Below are positions 1 through 6,862 of a stretch of DNA of 64,000 nucleotides, piece by piece (positions within the stretch are counted from its first letter, which is position 1; each line of letters opens with the position of its first letter). Origin of the DNA: Desulfobacteraceae bacterium. Its GTDB lineage: Bacteria; Desulfobacterota; Desulfobacteria; Desulfobacterales; Desulfobacteraceae. The notes under the pieces are model-generated. The model was not told the origin of the DNA. It saw nothing but the letters and a program-made list of their open reading frames with translations, and searched no databases. The DNA lies in contig JAAEMK010000200.1 of NCBI GenBank assembly GCA_024225635.1, positions 50,489-114,488 of the forward strand, in the 5' to 3' direction. The position numbers and the translations under genes were made by a program.

Positions 1-1
1 G

Positions 2-352
2 TCGCCGTTGATAGGCAAGCTTCGGATAAACCATGAGAAACGAACCGAAACAAGCCCCGACTTTATCTACCTCAGATCAAAGTACCGCCTTGCCTCGGAG
101 ATCTACAACCTGAAGCAGTGGTCCTTGAACGAAACAAAGCGCAAGGAGCAGAAAGAACGGTTCACCACCAAGGAGCTTGAGATCGAAAACCGCTCCCGGC
201 TGGCCAGGGGCCTTGATCCCCTTGAAAAGATAGAGGATAACGAGACCCGGACAACCGAGAACGACACAGACAATGACTTTCTCCTGAAGGAGACGGAACA
301 GGTGATGGCCGATTTCATCGACCTTGCCAAAACCGAGGCGCTCCACTGGTAA
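2..352 (+). CDS. prc: Tail-specific (C-terminal processing) protease, C-terminal fragment
   Basis: Only the last ~116 codons are inside the window and the reading frame is open to the left edge, so this is a partial gene. The piece matches the C-terminal DUF3340 region of Prc/Tsp proteases: a conserved segment ending FIYLRSKYRL, a Lys/Glu-rich helix, the pattern ENRSRLARGLDPL, and an acidic stretch leading to a final helix with FLLKETEQVMADFI. Prc is a periplasmic S41 serine protease that trims or degrades proteins from the C terminus. The catalytic Ser/Lys dyad lies upstream of the window. The family call rests only on this C-terminal pattern. Confidence 0.75.
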   Translation, partial: SPLIGKLRINHEKRTETSPDFIYLRSKYRLASEIYNLKQWSLNETKRKEQKERFTTKELEIENRSRLARGLDPLEKIEDNETRTTENDTDNDFLLKETEQVMADFIDLAKTEALHW

Positions 353-498
353 TCCTTGCTATTTGGGCGGCAATTGTTTAGTATTTCACCCTAATATGAT
401 TAACTTATGGATCTTTGCACTCGAATTGATACCTGTTTAATAAAAAATGGACTCAATTCATATGCGAGGAGCTGTAAACGACAAAAAAGGAGATACCC

Positions 499-780
499 AT
501 GGCAAGAGCGTGTGCGCGCCATATTCTTGTGGACAAAGAGGATCAGTGCCAGGACCTGATCGATCAGATCAACAACGGAGCCGACTTTGCAGAGCTTGCA
601 AAACAGCATTCAAAATGCCCTTCAGGACGGCAGGGCGGAGACCTTGGCGAGTTCGGCCCTGGACAGATGGTTCCCGAGTTCGACCGGGTTGTATTTAACG
701 AAGAGGTTGGAAAACCCCATGGTCCGGTAAAAACCGACTTTGGTTACCATGTGGTTGAAATCACCAGCCGCACCGAATAA
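499..780 (+). CDS. ppiC: Parvulin-type peptidyl-prolyl isomerase (PpiC-like)
   Basis: This 93-residue protein is a single rotamase domain with no signal peptide, so a cytoplasmic cis-trans prolyl isomerase is expected. Visible parvulin motifs are ARHILV near the N terminus, GADFAELAKQHS, the glycine-rich GGDLGEFGPGQMVPEFD segment and the terminal GYHVVEIT strand. Length is typical of the minimal PpiC family. An AAGGAG ribosome site sits 7-8 nt before ATG 499. A hairpin at 791-822 ends the unit. A longer overlapping frame starting at 447 is a shadow. Confidence 0.93.
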   Translation: MARACARHILVDKEDQCQDLIDQINNGADFAELAKQHSKCPSGRQGGDLGEFGPGQMVPEFDRVVFNEEVGKPHGPVKTDFGYHVVEITSRTE

Positions 781-790
781 GCATCGTTTT

Positions 791-822
791 TCAGCGCCGG
801 TCCCTTTTTTCAGCCGGCGCTG
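791..822 (+). terminator. Hairpin after ppiC
   Basis: A perfect 10-bp inverted repeat TCAGCGCCGG / CCGGCGCTGA (791-800 and 813-822) encloses a 12-nt T-rich loop and is followed by ATTTTAT. It sits 10 nt after the ppiC stop and 6 nt before the next start codon, so it may also damp translation of the downstream gene. The U tract is short, so efficiency is uncertain. Confidence 0.5.
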
Positions 823-828
823 AATTTT

Positions 829-3800
829 ATGCCTCCCCCGGCCATGATCCCGAGAAAAAAACCGATTAAACGACCACGCCCCATAATCACCCTCTGTATC
901 ATCCTTTTTGTGACCATCTCCATCTGCTCCATTGGCCTCATGGCCTCCCTTCCCTGGATCGTTGACTCGGCCTATGTCAAACAGGAGATCTCAACGATTC
1001 TATCGGAAAGGCTCCACGCCACCACAACCACCCATACCATCGATCTTAAATTCCTTCCCCGCCCCTTTCTGAGAATCCAGGGCCTTGGCATGGATATCCA
1101 GGGCAGGGCCGACCTCTCCATCAACGAGACACTGCTCTACCCGGACATCCTGAGCCTGATAACGGGCAAGATCGACATCAACAAGGTATGCTTCAAAACG
1201 GTCTCCGCCTCACTGGTTGACGCAAAGCCCCCCCAAAAAGGAAAGAAACCCGGGCTGCCGTCCCTGATGGAACTATCGGCAACGGAACTATTTTCCCTGC
1301 TTCCGGAAACCCAGAGCGACCTTGCCGTTGTGGTTGAAGATTTTCATTCCGACCTGTTTCAGCGGATGGATGCCTCCATTCACGTCTATCCCGAAACCAG
1401 GAAAATCACGGGTGAGGCATTGGTTCGAGGCCTCAATATCGAGGCAAAAGCCCTGCCGGGCCTATCCATAGGCAGCACCATCGCATCCGTGGCCTCGGAC
1501 CGGATAAAAGCACGATTTTCCTACACCCCGTCCGTCCCCCTCACCCTTGACATGGACCTGTTATCTCCGAAAATTCTGCCGAGCAACCCCAAGGCCCCCG
1601 GGATCAAGGCAAAAAGAATATCGGCAAGGGCCGTTGTGACCGACGAGCGCGTCAATGCCGCCATAGACCCGATCCTGCTTGACGCCCCCCGGCTTGGATG
1701 TGCCGTCGACTTTGGGTTTGACCGCAAGACAAAGAATGCCGCCATCACCTTCAAGGGAACCGATGTCAACATCGACCAGACAAGGCGGGCGGCCCTTGAG
1801 CTTCTCAAACCGATCGAGGTCTGCCGGGAAATATTCTGGATATTGCGCGGCGGGCTTGCCCCCCAGCTCACGGTATCCTTCAATTCAGACAGCCTGGGAA
1901 ACCTGTTTGACGCTGAAAACATGGTCATCAACGGCTTTATTCTCAAGGGAGGAGTCCGAATCCCGGAAACAGCAGTGACGGTTTCCGACATCAAGGGAAA
2001 GGTGACCATGGCAAAGGGAATTCTCCACACGGACGTGACCAGGGGCAGTGTGGAGGGGGCGTTGATACGTAAAGGCGCCCTGGATGTTGACATCCTGGGC
2101 GACAACCACGCCTTTGAAGGTGAATTCGATCTTTCCGCGGATCTTTCAAGACTTCCCCGGGCGTTGAAAAAACTCCTGCCCCAGACCCTCCTGGCAAAAG
2201 AGCTTGACCGTTGCGACCGGATAAGGGGCAAGGCCCGGGGTATTCTCGGCCTTAAAAAAGACACCGGCGATCTCGCCGTATCGGTCAAGGCCACGGAGAT
2301 CACCCTGGATGGTGAATACAACCGCATTCCCGGAGAGATGCACATCACCGCAAAAGAGTTTACCTATGATGCCGACGGCATCTCCGTCACCGGCATGGAT
2401 GGGGAGGCTGACATGGGAACCGTCTCCAATGTCACCGGCTCGGTCACCCTTGGCAACGATCCCTTGCTCACCATAAAGACTGCCGGGGCCCGGCTCGACC
2501 TGTCCCTGTTCTTTCCGTGGCTCACCTCGTTCGGGCCCGTTCGGACCGCAACGGCCCCCATCACGTCAGCCCTGGGAGAATTGACGGTTGACCGGGGCGC
2601 CATGGCCGGACCGGTTCTCACGCCTGAAAAATGGCAGTTCGAGATCAACGGCTCCCTGGCCGGTCTGGGCCTGGGAACAGATGTGTCAAAGGCTGAAATC
2701 CACGACGCTGCCTGCGATTTCAATGTTTCCCACAAAGAGGCGACCCTCACCGGCATGGCCGGCACCGTCAACCGGACGGGATTGATCTCTTCGTTGACAA
2801 AGGCGCCCTATCTGGACCAACTTGCCATGCCCCTCACCCTGTCCAACGGATTCTTCACAACAGGAGGGAGATTCCCCGAGTTCAAGGGGCTCCTCACATT
2901 TAAAACGGGGACCAACCTCTTCCTCGACATCAAGGGCACCCCGGACGACTATGTGGTCAACCGGGCGGAGCTCTGGGAAAACGACCGGACCGATGCCCGG
3001 GTGTCTTATCCGGAGGGGCGTTTGAACTTCCAGGGCAGCCTGGATACCAGGACCCTGGAAACCCTCCTGGCACCGGACAGCCTGACCCTGAAACGTCTCC
3101 TGGCCCTGACCCGGGAAAAACATTTTTTAATCGAATCAAACCGGGAAAACAGCATCACGGTGACGGCCGATTTCATCAACCTTGATACAATGGAAAAAGC
3201 CGGGGCAAAGACCCCCGAAGCGCCTGCCCTTAAACAGGTTTTCGCCAAGCCCATCACCATAAAAGCCAACTCCGTTCAGTATAAGGGATACATATTCAGC
3301 CCGTTTGAGGCCAGGGTCTCCCTGAACGGCCCAAAAACATCGGTCTCCATCGTCCACACCCGATGCTGCACCCTGGATGGCGCCGGCACCATGGTCAATG
3401 ACGACGGCGCCATTGATATGAAAGCGGCAGTCAATATCCCCAATGGAGACCTGAACGAGACCGTTTCATGCATCTGGGGCAAAAAAAACCTGATCAAGGG
3501 AGAGTACTCCCTTAAGGCAACCCTGCACACAAGCGGCAGGGCGGAAACCGTGGCCGGCAAGGTCCGGGGCCGGATCGACCTCTCCTCCCCGGGGGGACGC
3601 ATCCATAAACTGACCCTGCTTTCCAGGATTCTCTCGGTGATCAACATATCCAATTATTTCAACGGCAAACTACCGGACATCGAGCAGAACGGCTTTGCCT
3701 ATAACTCGTTGACAGTGGACGCCGATGTGGAGGACAGCCGGATCATGCTCAAGAGCGCCGTGATTGACGGTGCGGACATGACCCTCATCTTCACCGGCTG

Positions 3801-4065
3801 GATCGATCCGGTAAAGAAAACCATGGAACTCACCTGTCTTGTTGCGCCGTTCAAGACCGCCGACATCCTCATTGAAAAGATCCCCATCCTTGGAAACATT
3901 CTCAACGGTAGACTGGTTTCCATTCCTGTAAAGGCGGTGGGCGGGCTCCATGACCCAAAAGTGTTCCTGCTTCCCCCTGCCGAAGTCGGCAAGGGGCTTG
4001 TGGGAACCATGCAGCGAATTCTTGAAACACCGTTCAAGCTGATTGAAAAGCTGCCGGGCAAATGA
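829..4065 (+). CDS. AsmA-like envelope protein
   Basis: A 1078-residue protein with one N-terminal transmembrane anchor (about residues 18-42, after a Lys/Arg/Pro-rich start) followed by a very long periplasmic region. AsmA-family features are the membrane-proximal segment with SERLHA...LKFLPRPFLRIQGLG, repeated beta-strand units, and a C-terminal AsmA-like module (about residues 920-1060) with GKVRGRIDLSS and IPVKAVGGLHDPKV. AsmA/YhdP/TamB-type proteins are thought to bridge the periplasm and move phospholipid to the outer membrane; that role is inferred from the family. Start is uncertain: ATG 829 and ATG 844 both lack a clear ribosome site. Confidence 0.8.
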   Translation: MPPPAMIPRKKPIKRPRPIITLCIILFVTISICSIGLMASLPWIVDSAYVKQEISTILSERLHATTTTHTIDLKFLPRPFLRIQGLGMDIQGRADLSINETLLYPDILSLITGKIDINKVCFKTVSASLVDAKPPQKGKKPGLPSLMELSATELFSLLPETQSDLAVVVEDFHSDLFQRMDASIHVYPETRKITGEALVRGLNIEAKALPGLSIGSTIASVASDRIKARFSYTPSVPLTLDMDLLSPKILPSNPKAPGIKAKRISARAVVTDERVNAAIDPILLDAPRLGCAVDFGFDRKTKNAAITFKGTDVNIDQTRRAALELLKPIEVCREIFWILRGGLAPQLTVSFNSDSLGNLFDAENMVINGFILKGGVRIPETAVTVSDIKGKVTMAKGILHTDVTRGSVEGALIRKGALDVDILGDNHAFEGEFDLSADLSRLPRALKKLLPQTLLAKELDRCDRIRGKARGILGLKKDTGDLAVSVKATEITLDGEYNRIPGEMHITAKEFTYDADGISVTGMDGEADMGTVSNVTGSVTLGNDPLLTIKTAGARLDLSLFFPWLTSFGPVRTATAPITSALGELTVDRGAMAGPVLTPEKWQFEINGSLAGLGLGTDVSKAEIHDAACDFNVSHKEATLTGMAGTVNRTGLISSLTKAPYLDQLAMPLTLSNGFFTTGGRFPEFKGLLTFKTGTNLFLDIKGTPDDYVVNRAELWENDRTDARVSYPEGRLNFQGSLDTRTLETLLAPDSLTLKRLLALTREKHFLIESNRENSITVTADFINLDTMEKAGAKTPEAPALKQVFAKPITIKANSVQYKGYIFSPFEARVSLNGPKTSVSIVHTRCCTLDGAGTMVNDDGAIDMKAAVNIPNGDLNETVSCIWGKKNLIKGEYSLKATLHTSGRAETVAGKVRGRIDLSSPGGRIHKLTLLSRILSVINISNYFNGKLPDIEQNGFAYNSLTVDADVEDSRIMLKSAVIDGADMTLIFTGWIDPVKKTMELTCLVAPFKTADILIEKIPILGNILNGRLVSIPVKAVGGLHDPKVFLLPPAEVGKGLVGTMQRILETPFKLIEKLPGK

Positions 4066-4090
4066 CAGACAAGGAGGTATAAACAGGGCC

Positions 4091-4447
4091 ATGTATCTTG
4101 TATCGTTTTATGTCCCCCCATCCCACCTGGAAATCGTGAAAACGGCGCTGTTTAAAAAAGGCGCCGGCAAATTGGGCAACTATGACTGCTGTTCATGGCA
4201 GACAAAGGGAACGGGACAGTTCCGGCCCCTTGACGGCAGCACCCCTTTTATGGGAAACAAGGGAAAAATTCACCTGGAAAAAGAATATAAGGTTGATTTG
4301 ATTTGCAACAATGATATTATCAAAGAAGTTTTAAGTGAGCTGGTCAGGGTACATCCCTATGAGGAACCCGCTTACCATGCAATGGAAGTATTAACCTTAA
4401 ACGACCTGATATCGGCAGAGACTGAAAAAAACGACCATGATTCCTGA
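4091..4447 (+). CDS. NIF3/YqfO-like small protein (CutA-like fold)
   Basis: This 118-residue protein resembles the stand-alone version of the domain inserted in YqfO/NIF3 proteins: N-terminal MYLVSFYVPPSHLEIVKTALF, a central Gly-rich strand, and the hallmark RVHPYEEPAYHAMEV near residues 90-105. The molecular function of these proteins is unknown. An AAGGAGG site lies about 12 nt before ATG 4091. The last 11 nt overlap the start of the thioesterase gene, which indicates translational coupling. Confidence 0.7.
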   Translation: MYLVSFYVPPSHLEIVKTALFKKGAGKLGNYDCCSWQTKGTGQFRPLDGSTPFMGNKGKIHLEKEYKVDLICNNDIIKEVLSELVRVHPYEEPAYHAMEVLTLNDLISAETEKNDHDS

Positions 4448-5204
4448 TCCTGATTCCATTCACACAAAAACCGCGGATATCGGATACTCGACGCTGGGTT
4501 CCCAGGGACAGCTCAAAATCGTAAGCATTCTCAACTTTCTACAGGATGCCGCCTCCGAACATGCGGCAGCCCTGGGTGTTTCGGGATTTGACCTTGCCAG
4601 GGAAGACCTCGCCTGGGTCATTTCGCGATATCAGATAGAAATAAAAGCAGCCCCCAAATGGCGTGATGAGATCTGGATAGAAACCTGGAGAAGCCCGGTA
4701 AAAAACCTCTACGAGCTGAGGCAGTTCAGAATAATTGACAGGGAGGCCAGGGAACTCATCACGGCCCGGGCATTCTGGGTGATGGTCAAGAAAGAGAACG
4801 GCCGACCAGTCCGGTTGAGCAGATATCTTTCGGACAGATTCCTGGAGAAAAGCACCCCCTCCAGCGCCACAGAGATGTTCCAGACGCCCAAGGACCCCGG
4901 CAGGGTTGATTTTGAACTGCCGTTCAAGATACGGATGCACGATCTCGACCTGAACCACCACGTAAACAATGCCATCTACGTGGAGTGGGCCGTTGAAACG
5001 GTTCCGGAGACCCTGCTCCTGAACTACAGGCCGGCAACCATCAATGTCAGCTTTCACAGGGAATCGTTTTACGGAGACGCCATCGTATCCAGGACCCAGA
5101 TTCTTGAGACCCCGGAAGGGCCGCAAACCCTGCACTCTATCCTGGGAAAGGAGGGAACCATGGAACTTGCCCGGATCAACATCCTGTGGAGGCCCCAGCA
5201 CTGA
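4437..5204 (+). CDS. Acyl-ACP thioesterase
   Basis: A 255-residue double-hotdog protein of the bacterial FatA/FatB family, which hydrolyses acyl-acyl-carrier-protein to release free fatty acid. The N-terminal hotdog carries WVISRYQIEI and the linker FWVMVKKENGRP. The second hotdog (from about residue 160) has HDLDLNHHVNNAIYVEWAVE, matching the family signature D-L-D-x-N-x-H-V-N-N that supplies catalytic Asn and His. Cytoplasmic, no signal. It overlaps the upstream NIF3-like gene by 11 nt and sits 2 nt before recX. Confidence 0.9.
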   Translation: MIPDPDSIHTKTADIGYSTLGSQGQLKIVSILNFLQDAASEHAAALGVSGFDLAREDLAWVISRYQIEIKAAPKWRDEIWIETWRSPVKNLYELRQFRIIDREARELITARAFWVMVKKENGRPVRLSRYLSDRFLEKSTPSSATEMFQTPKDPGRVDFELPFKIRMHDLDLNHHVNNAIYVEWAVETVPETLLLNYRPATINVSFHRESFYGDAIVSRTQILETPEGPQTLHSILGKEGTMELARINILWRPQH

Positions 5205-5206
5205 GG

Positions 5207-5683
5207 ATGAGTGATTGTTCAAAGGCTTATAACCAGGCGATCCGGTTCCTTGCACCCCGGGCAAGGAGCATAATGGAAACAGAGGCGAACCTCAAGAAAA
5301 AGGGGTTTGATCCCCAGGTGATCGAACTGACCGTATCTACACTCAAGCAGGAGCGCCTGCTCGATGACAGGGAATTTGCCGCCCTGTTTGTCGAAAACAG
5401 GGAACGATTTCGACCGAAATCCAGGTTTGCCCTGAAATATGAACTGAGACAAAAAGGGATCAGCGACACCATTATACAGGAGGCCCTGGAATCGGTTGAC
5501 GATTTTGAGGCAGCCCGGAGAGCCGTCAAGACCAAGCTCGGCCAGTGGCGACATCTTGACAGGGAAACCTTCAAGAAAAAGATGATGAACTATTTACGAA
5601 ACAGGGGATTCGGCTATGAGGTCTCGATTTCAACCTACCGCTCGAGCCTGGGCCAGGACCATCCACCGGAGGAGTACCTTTGA
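5207..5683 (+). CDS. recX: Regulatory protein RecX
   Basis: This 158-residue protein has the RecX layout of three-helix repeats: RFLAPRARSIMETEANLKKKGF, then LLDDREFAALFVENRERFRPKS and LKYELRQKGIS near the centre, and a C-terminal KMMNYLRNRGFGYEV. RecX binds RecA filaments and modulates recombination and SOS activity. ATG 5207 is preferred over an upstream GTG at 5186 because GAGG sits directly upstream and the conserved part begins here. recA is not adjacent. The TGA stop overlaps the TTG start of the next gene. Confidence 0.88.
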   Translation: MSDCSKAYNQAIRFLAPRARSIMETEANLKKKGFDPQVIELTVSTLKQERLLDDREFAALFVENRERFRPKSRFALKYELRQKGISDTIIQEALESVDDFEAARRAVKTKLGQWRHLDRETFKKKMMNYLRNRGFGYEVSISTYRSSLGQDHPPEEYL

Positions 5684-6165
5684 AAATCAAATTTTTCACC
5701 CTGGGCGGCACCATTGACAAGGTCTATTTTGACGCCATGAGCAAGTATGAGATCGGATCGCCCAATATCCGGGAGATCCTGAAGGATGCCCGGATCAACT
5801 TTGAATACGAGGTGGAATCCCTCCTGAAAAAAGACTCCCTGGACATGACCGACCAGGACAGGCGCATCCTCCTCGAGGCGGTGAAGGCAGACAGCCACGA
5901 CCGCATCGTCATCACCCACGGTACGGACACCATGACGGAAACGGGGAGCCTCCTCAAACAGATCAAAGACAAGACCATCGTCCTCACCGGCGCCATGGAA
6001 CCGGCCGGGTTCAAGTCAAGCGACGCGACCTTCAACCTCGGCTGCGCCATTGCCGCGGTCCAGACCCTGCCCCCCGGCGTTTACATTGCGATCAGCGGAA
6101 GGATCTTTGACCCGGAAAAGGCCCATAAAAACCGGGAGCGAAAACAATTTGAAGAACGGCGATAG
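5680..6165 (+). CDS. Short asparaginase-domain protein
   Basis: The 161-residue product contains only the N-terminal domain of type I/II L-asparaginases. Both active-site blocks are present: FFTLGGTID near residue 5-13 (first catalytic Thr) and VITHGTDTMTET near residue 77-88 (second Thr-Asp pair). Full enzymes are about 330 residues, so the C-terminal domain is absent. Such short forms recur in proteobacteria and their substrate is unknown. Start is TTG 5680, overlapping the recX stop, with CCGGAGGAG 7 nt upstream. Confidence 0.75.
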   Translation: MKIKFFTLGGTIDKVYFDAMSKYEIGSPNIREILKDARINFEYEVESLLKKDSLDMTDQDRRILLEAVKADSHDRIVITHGTDTMTETGSLLKQIKDKTIVLTGAMEPAGFKSSDATFNLGCAIAAVQTLPPGVYIAISGRIFDPEKAHKNRERKQFEERR

Positions 6166-6360
6166 CAGGTAGAACAATTGAGAAGAATATTCCATAAGAA
6201 GTATTACAACTTCTTCTCATTTACACAAAAATTCGAACAGTTACCCCAAGAATATTTGGTATTACCATGACTCTTTTTCATTAAATGGCGACGAAAAAAT
6301 GCGATCTACCCTTTGGTGACGATCCTATCCCCGCCATTCGGCTGAATGCAAAAAAACCGG

Positions 6361-6366
6361 TATAAT
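6361..6366 (+). promoter_or_regulatory. Candidate -10 element for the PilZ gene
   Basis: A perfect TATAAT lies about 67 nt before ATG 6433. No good -35 hexamer is seen at 16-18 nt spacing, so only the -10 is reported. It makes the upstream in-frame start at 6346 unlikely. Confidence 0.4.
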
Positions 6367-6432
6367 ATTTGCATTCTTACCTTCAATATCGTTATTTTAA
6401 CATGTATTGGTGTCTACAAAGGAATCTCAAAC

Positions 6433-6834
6433 ATGGCTACCAGAAAAAGAACGGTTGAAAGACGAAAAAACAGGCGTTACAAAGCAAAAGAGGGGGCTTA
6501 TGCAGCGATCAGCCCTCATTCCAGAAAACTCGGACAAATCGTCGATATAAGCATGGGGGGACTTGCATTCAAATATATCGACAACAACGATGAAAGAGAA
6601 AATCAGCCGGAACGCTCAATCTTTTTGAGCAGCCTGGGTTATTACGTCGGGGAACTGCCCTTTAAGACCATTGAAGATTACGAAGTAACCAATTACCCAT
6701 CGTTCAGTTCCATGAAATTGAGAAAACGGCGTGTCAAGTTCACGGAACTGACCTTTAAACAGCTGTTCGATCTTGATTTCTATCTGAGAAACAACGTGAT
6801 CGAAACGGTAAAAGACAACCCCCAGACATCCTAG
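6433..6834 (+). CDS. PilZ-domain protein (c-di-GMP binding)
   Basis: This 133-residue protein is essentially one PilZ domain. The RRKNRRYKAKEGAYA segment (residues 10-24) gives the RxxxR motif and DISMGGLAF (around residue 41) gives the D/NxSxxG motif, the two parts that clamp c-di-GMP. No output domain is fused, so it should act by protein contact. Start ATG 6433 is chosen because AAAGGA precedes it; the longer frame from 6346 would add a hydrophobic leader overlapping a TATAAT promoter element. It converges on the M16 peptidase gene. Confidence 0.82.
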   Translation: MATRKRTVERRKNRRYKAKEGAYAAISPHSRKLGQIVDISMGGLAFKYIDNNDERENQPERSIFLSSLGYYVGELPFKTIEDYEVTNYPSFSSMKLRKRRVKFTELTFKQLFDLDFYLRNNVIETVKDNPQTS

Positions 6835-6843
6835 GCCTGGGGG
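6819..6843. terminator. Convergent hairpin between the PilZ and M16 genes
   Basis: CCCCCAG (6819-6825) pairs with CTGGGGG (6837-6843) across the PilZ stop codon. There is no U tract on either side, so a terminator role is only suggested by its place between convergent genes. Confidence 0.3.
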
Positions 6844-6862
6844 CCGTCAACAGGCAACGATT

